DNA of 64,000 nt from Symsagittifera roscoffensis (taxonomy: Eukaryota; Xenacoelomorpha; Acoela; Convolutidae). The translations under genes were made by a program, and so were the position numbers. Shown here in pieces: positions 46,401 to 53,787 of this stretch; within the stretch, counting starts at the first letter, position 1, and every line of letters begins with the position of its first letter. The stretch is from assembly GCF_963678635.1 (NCBI RefSeq), contig NC_087066.1:47591129-47655128 (forward strand), written 5' to 3'. Under the pieces are notes generated by a model. The model did not search any database. It worked only from the letters and a program-made list of their open reading frames with translations, and was not told where the DNA came from.

Positions 46401-46885
46401 TCACTTCAAGTTAGGAACAATTTCCTTCATGGTTTAAACTTACTGAAATTACCCTAATTACTACTTGCAAGATACTCAATGAAATATATAATTTTTCCAA
46501 AACTTCGCCCTATCTGAGAAAACCTGGTTAATCTTTTCTTTTATTCCGAAAGGAAATTCTATTAAAATTTATCCTTTTTTAAAGATCAGAAGAAACTTTT
46601 CGTCGTCGTTTCAGCGGTCATGTTGGATAGGATTTCATCCAACTTCAATAGAATGGTGTAGTTAATATTAGAAGTTCAAAGAAGAAAGGCCATACATATA
46701 AAATATAGACTCCTTCCTTCCCCCTTGTTATTAAAATATAAGTAACCTGCATACTCGGAGGCGTTCCAGGGCTTGTCTGGTAAGAGCGGGTAGTTTCCTG
46801 GAAAGTCAGTGCCAGTCGTGAAGTCCACTGTATGCTTATTTAGTATCACCTTGTCCTTGATTTCATTGGAGTTCCGCCCAGTCAT
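28440..46885 (-). CDS. POLR1C: RNA polymerases I and III subunit RPAC1 (AC40), five exons, complete
   Basis: Alpha-like subunit that pairs with AC19 to nucleate assembly of RNA polymerases I and III. Coding exons: 46885-46747, 46369-46238, 45278-45060, 29592-29407 and 28822-28440. All are GT-AG and in phase, giving 352 residues against 346 in human. Diagnostic blocks in order: TDFPGNYP near the N-terminus, PIANALRRVLLSEVPTVAI, YNNTSIVQDE and HRLGLVPLD, the VRCTRN block, LPGHEIDL, GIGRDHAKFSPVATASYRL, and the C-terminal RDHFLFTVES helix region. An acceptor (GTTTTTCAG) lies 6 bases before the ATG. Intron 3 is 15,467 bases and contains a Ty3/gypsy element whose LTR begins 84 bases after the exon 3 donor, in sense orientation, plus a Mutator-like element and SINEs. 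An AATAAA signal lies about 56 bases after the stop. The terminal exon is repeated downstream in tandem. Confidence 0.97.
29593..31490. other. POLR1C intron 3, proximal part
   Basis: No exon or full mobile element identified. A GC-richer patch at 30740-30810 (CTAAGGCGGAGGAGGGTAAG) stands out from the AT-rich background but matches nothing I know. Confidence 0.45.
31491..31690 (+). other. Short coding-like open stretch in POLR1C intron 3
   Basis: About 66 codons open on the plus strand with balanced composition (FEDVVRNAVKKVQPAAETRF). No start, no recognised family, flanked by stops. Probably a remnant of a mobile element. Confidence 0.25.
32288..33615 (-). mobile_element. Mutator-like DNA transposon with FLYWCH transposase, 1.3 kb
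   Basis: Flanked by a perfect 9-base duplication GAAATGTCT (32279-32287 and 33616-33624), the size expected for Mutator-like elements. Ends are inverted and C/G-rich: GGTTCCCCAGC at the left, GGTGTCCCAC at the right (reverse complement), each followed by several spaced TAACCCC motifs on the inward strand. It carries one transposase ORF. It is inserted in POLR1C intron 3. Confidence 0.85.
32342..33247 (-). CDS. MULE transposase with N-terminal FLYWCH zinc finger, C-terminally truncated
   Basis: 301 codons. Residues about 20-75 form a FLYWCH finger (GHEYYLKRKNKTTTNWNCSK, then two Cys and a His pair QHNHD). Residues about 170-300 are the MULE transposase domain, with SLADGTYKV (first catalytic Asp) and ILLDFEQAA (second Asp) and the trailing GCFFHLSQS. 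The reading frame stops at the left terminal repeat, before the third acidic residue expected further on, so this copy probably cannot transpose by itself. Confidence 0.88.
   Translation of the reverse strand: MLYHSIRSDIMFEASFHFTLSSKDKQMLVVSGHEYYLKRKNKTTTNWNCSKYQTHKCRATAITDGKNFIETRGQHNHDISTRKPDARLVLKNIKELSHSNTPTVAVATTIQPITDNIATQLALPSEENLVRTAQRARKERQEVLSVSPATRSFFEIPELFKNFIRFDSGQNDHERIILFGDPDMLRVLETSNFSLADGTYKVTPKTFYQLYSIHVSLSGIAPACIYAFLPNKTEKTYHRFLEALKILAPDSRPENILLDFEQAAVQAFQKNFPETKLSGCFFHLSQSFMRKIAELGFTRVI
33920..34140 (+). repeat. 20-bp minisatellite, about 11 copies
   Basis: Unit GGATTCCGCAAACAATATGC with an exact 20-base period (unit starts seen at 33920, 33940, 34001, 34021, 34041, 34061, 34101). 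Units are diverged by a few bases each. There is no spacer between units. Confidence 0.9.
34145..34275 (-). mobile_element. Diverged SINE copy in reverse orientation
   Basis: Reads TTAGCCCCCGG, GATGTCATCCATTT and GATGACACTGGGA on the plus strand, the reverse complement of the SINE body at 35.7 kb. It lies directly next to the 20-bp minisatellite and 120 bases outside the 3' LTR. Confidence 0.8.
34396..34810 (-). repeat. 3' LTR of the gypsy-type element
   Basis: Matches 44561-44975 over the full length. An AATAAA on the minus strand near 34450 could end the element transcript. No clear purine tract is seen just outside its TG end. Confidence 0.92.
35644..35854 (+). mobile_element. tRNA-derived SINE, full length, with A tail
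   Basis: About 211 bases. A tRNA-like head has a box A (TGGTCAAGTGGG) and box B (CGTTCGAATCCC), a body ends CAGGCCGGGGGCTAAT, and an A20-like tail follows. It is flanked by the 13-base duplication ATCGTATTTTGTG at 35631-35643 and 35855-35867. It is inserted in the 3' region of the gypsy-type element, so it is younger than that element. Confidence 0.92.
36255..37135 (-). repeat. 171-bp (57-codon) tandem array in the retrotransposon 3' region
   Basis: Five copies at 170-171 base spacing; the anchor GGGCAACAGGTGGATTTTTC starts at 36378, 36548, 36719, 36890 and 37061. On the minus strand one frame runs through all units (STRRQHLHEDLEKSTCCP), interrupted once per unit by a TGA in three units; the corresponding codon is TGG in the unit that stays open (98 codons, 36666-36370). 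The unit length is a multiple of three, so it may have been coding. Confidence 0.9.
37175..37810 (-). CDS. TARG1/OARD1-like macrodomain carried by the retrotransposon
   Basis: A 211-codon open frame. Residues 1-65 are a charged linker; 67-211 are a macrodomain of the TARG1 (OARD1) type, which removes ADP-ribose from Glu/Asp in relatives. Visible hallmarks: AHCVLSDFQMSKGIAQQI (ADP-ribose-binding loop), LVTK with the family's catalytic Lys at about 144, KKPSYYDLTRSL, and PKIGCGLDKLQ with the catalytic Asp at 185, ending in DIKVFIYV. It begins with GTG right after the TAA of the Pol tail, and its first ATG is at residue 96 inside the domain. It therefore cannot start on its own without losing the fold; readthrough, splicing or an ancestral fusion with a later stop are the options. 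Function on the element is inference. Confidence 0.88.
   Translation of the reverse strand: MAPVTFSPRSTQNDNKANTRKKEEEANEDFPPREAKRNFFKDSVKRAKQLTKRKDGPGSSKDSVNAIYEPNFFVGEGDVLQFPGSIAHCVLSDFQMSKGIAQQIRDAYPALQPTLRSIETPQVGASVSMNIPSQNKSIFHLVTKSQYFKKPSYYDLTRSLRCMKKQLIEQGIKQIAFPKIGCGLDKLQEHSVFNIIYDIFRKSDIKVFIYV
37811..38680 (-). CDS. pol: Integrase C-terminus with a Pro-rich tail
   Basis: Same reading frame as the integrase core, after one TAG. The first 100 residues are the polypurine/GPY-type end (YHKYRGYYDQKALAQPL, LYRVEKVLTNSNYIIRKVG). A Pro/Ala-rich linker of about 60 residues (VPVPVIPPPPDPPPIPG) follows and then a basic tail. It ends at a TAA at 37813-37811, immediately followed in the same frame by the macrodomain. 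Confidence 0.8.
   Translation of the reverse strand: MISSYHKYRGYYDQKALAQPLKVESFCLLLNRLMTTQSDFGSKSMQVWIPLYRVEKVLTNSNYIIRKVGTNYTQCVHRIRLRPVDPQHQPDDVDPIGPTKFQTDPSLGKYRSEPGLFDENLPKLLDEIQPDNSDANDQPAAPARIRLSVPFGAPVVGAAPAPEPIPAAPIVAPLPVPVPVIPPPPDPPPIPGAIHVPDLPPFEPPAAPPLDVINEQVHERLPNNDSDPEGYNLDELFREPQPVARRKAAAEARDRIHAQLRFSNDVRYHPIPSRPKQPRRYGLRTVDGH
38684..39295 (-). CDS. pol: Integrase catalytic core
   Basis: 203 codons. The catalytic triad is visible: Asp in MMQIDIVGPL, Asp in IMADLGTTFTSEL, Glu in LVERSHGPLKRI. The frame is stopped by an in-frame TAG at 38686-38684 and continues directly beyond it as the integrase C-terminus. Confidence 0.9.
   Translation of the reverse strand: MQLISSLQCFPGDMMQIDIVGPLKSPVYKFVLTGIDVFSKYLFAAPFTNASADTVARELTEIFFMHSYIPKKIMADLGTTFTSELMHELTTLLEVQINHATLRHPQTIGLVERSHGPLKRILKLNTNEKWSDWHKYVPLATFIHNTSYSSSIGCCPSSIFHGREPTKPLDLRFSTKAMKAVTAEPDFVTAMQDAMLEKFKETK
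39363..40196 (-). CDS. pol: RNase H end and integrase zinc-binding region
   Basis: 277 codons. It opens with ILTDNRSL (RNase H Asp) and HIPGKANYAADFLSR, typical of gypsy RNase H, and ends with the His pair of the integrase zinc finger (VVYRLDNSRTGGHLGM). The Cys pair lies past a frame change near 39395, in the frame of the integrase core. Confidence 0.85.
   Translation of the reverse strand: MIILTDNRSLTQFFQAKTIPPSVWNFLDRVMAFNIIIAHIPGKANYAADFLSRMQTDPSASLSLKLTDKIPVREIQIEATAKVPDASLNLIHSMDEAFPEKKKIDDNLRAQLLELGLYESVMRELSSQEASDTIQPQNFVRITRPIIAAVQYPDPDVFSDLNMSHEVLNLKNEQDKDPDIVEVKDWKRKEQVPNLTYESSRKKKYAKQFNRLVIDDEVLYQNFYDDTGQVKHKQYCLPKHLWNEVVYRLDNSRTGGHLGMTRTTEEFRLSRIHRILN
40193..41431 (-). CDS. pol: Reverse transcriptase and start of RNase H
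   Basis: 412 codons. RT blocks in order: KLRMLIDLRRINHSLK, LDCSQAYHCVQMADD, AYKCLAQGLSKSV, the active site QFTDDIGSAV (Asp pair present, first residue Phe rather than Tyr), KCEIGTQRMKFLGNII, then the RNase H start (LCDASYHGTGFVL with its first Asp). The frame is lost near 40205-40225 within RNase H by what looks like a single-base change in a T run; the next frame resumes at 40196. Confidence 0.9.
   Translation of the reverse strand: MLNFRTSNRRFDVGYNSDLKIKLKPEHTRPLYTQGPPTPIHLRQELTVELALMHYYGLITTLSHSKYSSPLFAHRKPSGKLRMLIDLRRINHSLKNDYINSNFPISNMTDASNHFAGKSLFSNLDCSQAYHCVQMADDLSVQLLAFNFGSRTYAYKCLAQGLSKSVTGFSSFIRHYLDPCLAADLCTQFTDDIGSAVNNFDELIPTLSKIFECVRKSGLKLSPNKCEIGTQRMKFLGNIITPAGISPEQEKISTFLKKIKMPQTVKQVKRLIGFVQFFRNYMPSLGEKLIPFYRLLRKDIAFQTNEEHQKSLEVLKHDLIQATEITLRLPKPGLRYVILCDASYHGTGFVLMVEDYVKTDNKGEMKTYAPVSFGSRLFNTAQLKFSIYYKEFLALYFALDHFLISSGDHQSL
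41481..41984 (-). CDS. Protease-RT linker region of pol
   Basis: 167 codons open, overlapping the end of the protease frame. There is no catalytic motif; a Gln-rich stretch is followed by text that leads toward the RT. By position it is the spacer between protease and RT in the polyprotein. Confidence 0.55.
   Translation of the reverse strand: MAKTTGIVIPSKEFEENCKIAFTSSISEVLKNNLLYITAFNITDHHVTLPFKTEIGKFSILTLKEAENLIPIDAEMLAFAKMNNPDDIEMGINELIHQNGDNQQSQQQRQPEYEKFWFPTPETCQNPELLPQIQRDIYDQILHFQGLEKIELKINFQDRLTFIKNFK
41941..42489 (-). CDS. Retrotransposon aspartic protease region
   Basis: Open frame of about 180 codons without an ATG start. The catalytic triplet is in LVDTGACANV and the second hallmark is SIIVGNPFYKK near residue 110. 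It processes Gag-Pol in relatives. The frame differs from gag and from the following segment, so a frameshift or sequence damage lies on each side. Confidence 0.78.
   Translation of the reverse strand: MTYTKLRFSLGLQRRALVDTGACANVILKQTFDDLKDEKSLYRPLKIIESKLTRVRMAGGQLVPIETEVTIEFRLADMTFVESFLVLHAANSIIVGNPFYKKHHIHICAKYNLLHFPDLTLQINEIKPPNEPRRINRVKKFPLTYKTSNNSSASNNSCRMSFKGRMPGHGKNNRNRNSIERI
42597..43889 (-). CDS. gag: Retrotransposon Gag
   Basis: Structural protein, 430 codons from an ATG at 43889. The N-terminal two thirds is the capsid-like region (LQLHLREAALRFYQTLPA, FIKGMPNWLQSKL); then a long Gln/Asn-rich stretch; then a C-terminal cysteine motif CDICGKFYRTASQC. That motif has C-x2-C and a final C but Arg where a zinc knuckle would have His, so nucleic-acid binding by a CCHC knuckle may be lost. 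This is the only retroelement ORF here that begins at an ATG; the others need frameshift or readthrough. Confidence 0.88.
   Translation of the reverse strand: MAHAQISVEPYGGTETDDFQQFEQLFRGYIGVAGIDPGQQANFLQLHLREAALRFYQTLPAAIRANVENSFTALRDHFCNPQLQEVHVLKLEQLRYDSKTDSPENFLVNLTNKAQRAYPTPDLPAVDPIDVALNGAPLVADTARFHRETAQRQKRIDAVNDNRNEQIRRLFIKGMPNWLQSKLMEQLQATTVQELCNLTKKQIMIREVCRKEDYPEDRFNEVNDRVSENLISALTKLSTNQEQIEKQINEMRSQIAEQSKKQSNPPFQQNKNSTNQNGQFSGNQNLNNLPGQQQSGRKGKNRNNWQNQFGFSNNQPNFQNMGPIAPQQYPPWYLYQQYQNMQQNQPIVQIQPAQVQPNANYLEQQQHFTGNQTAQAEIQFPGGPFAPRVRPPAKRCDICGKFYRTASQCWWRQKPRGQDATLMFPNEPKN
44561..44975 (-). repeat. 5' LTR of the gypsy-type element
   Basis: 415 bases, nearly identical to 34396-34810. 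In element orientation it begins TGTGACATCCC at 44975. It ends 84 bases from the POLR1C exon 3 donor. Confidence 0.92.
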
Positions 46886-46891
46886 TTCACT

Positions 46892-49026
46892 CTGAAAAAC
46901 AATCCAATAGATCAATTTCCACAATACGTTTCAATAGTAACCATTTTTCTTGCTTTCAAAGTACAAATGTATATATACTTTCGATATCGAAACCAAAACT
47001 GCAACGATTTTGAGATAACGTACAGCCCCGGTAGTTCAACTATCGCCCTTAAAATCCCCTTTTCTCGACAAGTTTCATCTGTGCACTGTCAGGAGCACAT
47101 TGGATTTTGAGGCTAGCATTTCACGCTTTGACGTCAATTAAGACTTACATAGTATTTTGTTTTCAGCCAGAAAAAAAACAACTACGAACCATCAGTTCAC
47201 AAAAAAAGTGTGTCGATACCCATCACAAAGTTGTATTTCATCACTTAACTCGGCCTAACTGAAAAAAAAAGTTACATTAGTACAAGAAAGTTAGGCGACA
47301 AAAAAACAATCTGTATCTAAGCATAAACGCATGTTCGGAAAAGTAATTGCAGCAAAATCAATTGAATGATCAATTTTGAAAAACATTGCATTAAAATTGA
47401 GTCACTAATATCTTTCGAAATCAATCAAACTATCGTGTAACGCACCTCCGGTGGTTCGAAGTTTTATTAACTCATAAAAAACTGCATCTATTGGAAATAA
47501 GATCTGCATCTTTGAGTGTACTTTGACAGCACCCGATTATCGTAATTTCAAGTTTTTTATAATTGCATTCTTTGAAAATTTTTTAATGACATAAAAGCGT
47601 CACTTTTCGGAAAACAAAAGCAATTGAGCAGTCGCATTTGAACGCAACATTTGCGATTTCTGAGAGTACTCTGACAGTACCCAAGTACAGCGTTGGGAAT
47701 TTCAAATTTTGAGAAATTTCAAGTTAAAGTTTATTAAAAAAACTTCTTTTGCCGTCTCAAGCATGGGTGTAATCACTGCTTCAATGGCAGAATTCTCTTT
47801 GAATTTGACATAACAATGAAGCAAGTGAAACAAAAGTAACATTTTTCATGTGCGAATTCAGCGAACAAAGTCATTCACGAGAAAAAAGTCTCGTGAAAAA
47901 CGCAAACGTTCGCTTATCGCAATGGTAAAAAGTAAAGGAAGAAAAAATAGAAAGCCTTTCCTCATTTGCCAAAAAACTTAAGAATTGCAACAAAAAACTT
48001 GTAAAAACCATAATTAAACGTTCTCTCATTGCCTATAAAGTTTCGCCAAAAACATAAGTCACGCTACCAAGCAATTCAAACAAGGAGACTTTGAAATTGT
48101 TGAATTTCAGTTCAAAAGCATACACACTCACTTAAAACGCAAGATTTCAAGCCAAAAAAGCACCAAAAAAGCTTTCAAAACAGCCCTCTGAAATTCAGAA
48201 CTTTCAATATTTTACAAATTAACTTTATAGACTTAGACATTTGAACAAGAATTCAACCTTCTCAAGTAAACAATTCAATACCAAATATCTTTCCTGTCCA
48301 AAAAAATCAAGCGCCCAATATTTAAATTTTTAGCAAGTTTTTCAACCGATGACACTTTAAATTTATGCAATTCAGCTTGAACATTTCAAACAACTAAACG
48401 CAATTTTCAGCGAAATTCTCATACAAGGAAACTTTTAACACTAGCTCGATTTCATAGATCACTTTTCATTGCTCAAACTGTCAACCAAAAGTAAGCATGC
48501 TATCAGAAAAAAAGAACAAAACCTTTAAGCAAGCTATGTAACAAACTATACGTACAACAACTTTTGAAACAATGGAGAGTTCTACTTCAAAAACAAATTT
48601 ATGAGTTGAATCGCCGGGTCAAAAACTCAAGGAGCAAACTTTAACGTTGTTCGTAAGTTTGAATATTTTTTCCGTAAAACTTTCCCCGCAAATTTTCATA
48701 CCAGCAAATCTATCGGTGAAAGTTTCCACGTTTACCAAATCAGTCAGAAGTTTCCGAAAAAAAAACTGAGTAACTTTTTCATTACATCAGATTTAATAAG
48801 AATCTTAACTTAAAAACTGAGAAAAAGAAGATTGACAACAATTTTATTGCTCGAGCATATTGCTGTCAAACTTAGCTGAACGCTCTTTCTCAAGTGTTGT
48901 GATTGACATAAAGAACTATAATCCTTTCATAGCCCATCAAGTCATCATTTGCTTATACTGTTCAGAAAATAAGACAAATTTCGATTTACAAAAAAAACTA
49001 TTTACGAAAAAACATCGGAATTAGAT
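46892..49026. other. Region upstream of POLR1C, no gene seen
   Basis: AT-rich intergenic sequence between POLR1C and RBM39. A diverged pair of blocks at about 47508 and 47660 (TTTGACAGCACCCGATTAT and CTGACAGTACCCAAGTACA) suggests an old duplication of about 155 bases. No promoter motif can be assigned. Confidence 0.45.
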
Positions 49027-49039
49027 ACGGTGCTAGATA

Positions 49040-49181
49040 TCGGAATCCCACTTCGGTTACGGTTGGAGGGATCCCAGAGTCATCCGGCTCCTCAAGGTGG
49101 GACCGGCTGTGGCGGAATGGATGACATCACCCTCCCTACGGTTGGTCCTGCATTGAGCAGGACCGGGGGCTAATGAAAAAC
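49040..49181 (+). mobile_element. 5'-truncated copy of the same SINE
   Basis: Starts inside box B (CGGAATCCCACTTCGG) and ends GACCGGGGGCTAATGAAAAAC. Perfect 13-base target duplication ACGGTGCTAGATA at 49027-49039 and 49182-49194. The 5' truncation and short A-rich end fit LINE-machinery insertion. Confidence 0.92.
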
Positions 49182-49560
49182 ACGGTGCTAGATAGAAACA
49201 AATGTGGCAAATTATACGTGATTCAGGTGACCATTTGGTTTGTCATCAGCTGCTTATTCTACTTACCTAAAAATAAGATACAAACTTTTATTGAACAGCC
49301 AGAGCTCTCACTTGGAGATTGACTTATGTTAGGTAAGATAAAGATGACTTTCAAGTTCTCCAGTCACCGATCATAACTCACGTAAACTATTGCAAAACCG
49401 CAACCAAAAATTTGTTGTTCAGCAACTATTGTACTGCTTCAACAAGAAACGTTTACGTTAGACAGCTGTCAAAAAATTGTACCTTCCTCATCCGAACAAC
49501 TTAACTTTGTTGGCTCTTGTATAACTTTCTTCGGGTAAAATTTGATGTGAGGTAACTTGC

Positions 49561-49975
49561 CAATAGACAGTTGGAAAAGAGTCAATGAACGCAAGTAAAC
49601 AGAAAAAATACTGACTTATTTTTTTCAAAAAATCTCAAAATTCTATTTTCCGAAAAAAAACATGGGCTTAAAGCTCTTTGAAATTCTAGAACAGTTTATG
49701 ATTGACATTTTTTCAATAAAATCAACCTAATTTGAGAAAATTGTATCAGTAAGTAACAATTTTATTTCGCGGGGAAGTTCAATAATTAAATCCACTTTCG
49801 AAACTGAACGTTTTTCTTGACTTAAACACTTGCGCTCATCGATAGTGGAGTTTACCATCCTTTTAACAATGGAAAAGCACTGAACTTAAGCAGAAATCAA
49901 ACGTCAAAAGAAATCAAAAATCCTGAAAAAAATCATCACGACCTGTTAAGAGCCAGAGCTACGGTCATCGACTTT
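49561..49975. repeat. Dispersed TIR family REP-A, copy
   Basis: Left end CAATAGACAGTTGGAAAAGA then GTCAATGAACGC; right end AGCTACGGTCATCGACTTTT. Intergenic between POLR1C and RBM39. Confidence 0.75.
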
Positions 49976-50944
49976 TAATTAATTAGCCAAAATAAAGTCA
50001 TAAAAGATTTGAGCGGAGGAAGTATGAACAGAGAAGCAACCTAACATTCTATAATACCTATTTTTCTTTCACCACAAAGCAAGTGTTCTTCAATCACCAG
50101 AAATTGTGCATTAAACAACCACTTCAAAAAACTAAACTAAAATCAAAAAGCGGAAGCAATTTTACAGCCAACAACCAAATTAATTTGAGAAAACACGAAA
50201 AAAAAATCAAAAAATTCACTGCTTAGGAAAGAAAAATCAAAAAAATTGATTACCACGACTTAATTTGCGGTAAAAAGAACAAGCATCCATTTGCAAAAAG
50301 CAGCAATTATTGTTAGAGTTGGTTAGAAGGAAAAACGTCTTGTATTCTACCGAACTTGATAAAATTTGTTGAATGTATAATGACCGTAATAATTTATCTT
50401 AACTAAAAATTCCAATTACAATATCGGAATAATCGAAGTTGAATTAACAAAAAACGATAAAAAGACAAAAATGCGTGTATACATATGAGCCAAAAATACT
50501 TAAAAACCTTACTGTGTTAGAACGGTAACTTACCAAATAGCATAAAAAGAAATTATATCCCAAATGGCATAAGCAATTTCAAAATTGTGCGACAACTTTG
50601 AGGCATGAAAAACTTAGATCTTTCCGGACAGTTTTCACGCCTTATTTTGTTCACTTGTAAAGAAATTGCTAATCACTCATCAACACTTAATTCAAGTAGA
50701 TTTATCAGAATTTTTCTAATGAGCCAAATTTAAATTTTTTAAAGGGGACGGGGTTGCAATTGTATTATGACGGGTACTTTCATTAAAAACTCGAAGCTAC
50801 AACCAAAATTTTTTGTCTTTGTTCTGAAACTGAATGCGGCTCCAGGCTTACTTCGAATATTGAAAGCCCAATTGCTGAATATCGACAAAAATTGGGATAG
50901 TTTTTCAGAAACTGATTTATTTTTTTCTTTCCGTTGAATATTCC
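49976..50944. other. Intergenic, no gene seen
   Basis: AT-rich sequence between a REP-A copy and the RBM39 tandem duplication. No feature identified. Confidence 0.5.
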
Positions 50945-53787
50945 GGTTACATTCGAGAAGCTACATATGCTAATAAACTGTCAATGCGATTCAGCAAAAA
51001 TGGCAACAATAACAAATAGATACATTTTGCAAGAAATAACTTGGAATATAATAAACTAAAGACATGTCACTAACTTTGCATAAAACAAATCGCAAAGCAT
51101 TAAGCCACATTAGTAATGAACTATGCATTTCAAAAAATTGAGATATATTGAAATAGAATATTTCTGAAATCGAATTTTTATGATTGCGATGTTGTTGGAA
51201 TTAAATACTTTTTACGGTTCATATGATGAATTAAAAATGCTCGGATTCGATCAACGACCTACAGATTACGAGTCTCACGCACAAACCACGAACGCTCAAT
51301 AAATCACAAACTGGCCACAGATAAAGCAGAGAACAGAGGCTCTGATATTTCCAATGTTACAGATCGTGATTATAGCAAAAATGCCACCAAACAAGCACTT
51401 TTAATGGACATTTTTATTTGTAGGTTAGGTAATAACAGGAAGTTCGTACTATTCAACTAACGATAGCAGGCTGGCTATTCAAAACTCAACCTTAAAAAAA
51501 CGTTTAAAAAACTAGTTGCTTAACCAATAAACCACCTGTGTATACTATTCCCAATACCTGAAGATCGAGCTATGAACTAAACTGCAAGATGCACACGTAG
51601 GACGTAAAATAAATTTTGAAAATTTAACGCAGGCGACACTGCATTTTGCAAACAAGCCAGAAAATGGTCAAAACTGGCGCAAAAAGGGTTAAAAACTTTA
51701 GATAGGAAAAAAGGTAAAATAATCCTTGAAAAATAAGTTTGGTACTAGCCACGAAAAAGCAGATAGAACAGATGCTAGTAGATTTCAAATGATATGCAGC
51801 GCCACCAAATGAGCACTTTTGTTTGCGACTTAGAAAAAAAGGTGATTCGTACAATATCACTACACTCGATTGTGTAAAAACAGTAGGAACAGTCTAGGAG
51901 TATAAAAAATTATCTAGTTGCAAGTAAGGTCGTCTAAAAAATTCGAACACGCTCAGCACAAAAGGGCGATTAGAGTGTCCAGAAAGAGATGGAGCTGGTG
52001 TATTTGAATAATTCAATGTGATAAAAAAAACAAGGTAGTATTTTTAAATGAAGATAACAAAACAGACACTGCAGTAAAATTATATCTATCAATCTAGTTG
52101 AAAATTTCTCATTCAATGGATCTGGATCAACTTCCTCTCTCAGCGGAAGCTCGAACTCCTCTTGATGAGTAGTGTGTCTGTGGCATTGACTGATTGCGGG
52201 AATATTTTACTGTAGTTGGCGAGTGGAATATATGCAGCTTTGACCTGCCTTCCTAGAACGAAAAACACAGTTTAATTAGCAGCAAAGAAGAGCTTATGAT
52301 TGACAAGAAAATATCCAAAGTTGCTAGTATCAACCAAAAATTGCCCTTAGTAAATAACTTATAAACTCTTTGCTGGCAGAGCAATTAGGTTGAAGGATAA
52401 TCAAGAAATGTGAAGAAAAATGCTGCCCGATCTGAGTCGAGTACCTTTAAGAATCGGCTCTATTCCAGTTCCTACTTCAATTCTTTCTACTGAAATCGAT
52501 TTCGCTAATTAAAATGACTTTGCTGTCATAAATCAAAATAACGCATCTCGATGTGAATAAATTTTCACAAAATTCCCCCATGAAAATCGCCGTTTGAGCC
52601 AATTTTCATCAAATACATTTGGCATTTAACGAAGTTGGCTGCGAGACTCACTATCCTCTATCGCCAACTGGGCGAGCTAACAGTTTGATCAGTGGTAGAT
52701 GAGTAAACCGATGAATCAATAAACCGATTATGGTCTGTCTAGATCATAAAAGAGAAAGTGGAGTATCATTGAGCCAATCAATAACATAAGCAAATAAGTG
52801 ACACTTCGGCAAACTTAGCTCAACCCAATTTGATCAGCAGAAGTATTGACCGGCTCTTTTGCCATTTCCCTTACCAAAAACTGAAATGGATTGTGCCTGA
52901 CCCAAGGAAATTATCAACTTATGTAATTGAATAATTAGCAAGGATTTCAAATTTCATAGCAATCTGGTTTAAAGTTTCCAGACGTTAAAATTCGTAGTTG
53001 GGGAAAGGGATGTTAAAAGAGGCAACTGACCTGGGAAGTATCTTCCATTGAGGCTCTTGATTGCACTCTCTGCGTTCTTCAGCTCAGGGGCCTTGATGTA
53101 AATGTTTCCGAGGGGGTTCTGTCTGTCTATATACAGGTGCACTGCCCCTCCGTGGGGAGCCAATGCTTCCAACACGTCATCGCGTATCTCTTCGTCCCAC
53201 ACTGGCTGGTGTTCACTAAAGCGACAGATCATGCTAGATAACGAAACTCTAAAACTGCACACAAATTGAAGTTGGAATTCCATGTATTCTTATCATAGCA
53301 AGAAAAGAATCTTATCATAAGAGTACTCTTATTAGATTTATCTTGTCATAAGCCCGAAAACAGCTTAATTTAAAAATATGAAAACTGAAGTGAGAATGCT
53401 ATGACCTGATTGATTGGAGTCAAACAAATAGCTGAAGTAAATAGCTGTAGAATATTGCGTTTAAAAATTGTTATATTTATGCTCACATTAATTATGCCCG
53501 TTGAAGCAAAAACATGAGTCATGAAACTTTTCGATGACAAGACTATTGATCTCTGGTCCAGAAGTATCGAATAAGCAAGGATTAAAAATAGTTTCAAACT
53601 AAGGTTCCACATTAATTTGACCCCTTTATAACCCATAGGTTCCCTTTTGGTACTATTTCAGATATCCATTTCGGATCACTGAAGGCGCCATATATAGTAA
53701 TTTCACAACAACAGTAGAGCGCGCGCCATAAAAACGGTTTTTGGCCGGTAGTTTCAAAAGTTCGCAAAAAAAATTAAAAAGGGACTT
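50945..53787. repeat. 2.85-kb tandem duplication, copy A
   Basis: Begins at a block starting ACATTCGAGAAGCTACA and ends near GTTCGCAAAAAA; it is repeated from 54036 to 56896 at a period of about 3.1 kb. It covers the RBM39 terminal exons, their intron and about 1.2 kb downstream. Differences are scattered single bases and short indels, so the event looks recent but not brand new. Confidence 0.93.
52140..53215 (-). CDS. RBM39: RBM39 terminal exons, distal copy (A)
   Basis: Exons 53215-53031 and 52252-52140, with the same lengths, phases and splice sites as copy B. Differences seen: PVWDEE for PGWDEE, RYFPG for RYFSG, and a tail ending KRSSSFR for KRKSSFR. Both copies are open and have intact donors and acceptors, so the distal one could serve as an alternative terminal exon pair or be a recent redundant copy. 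Confidence 0.75.
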
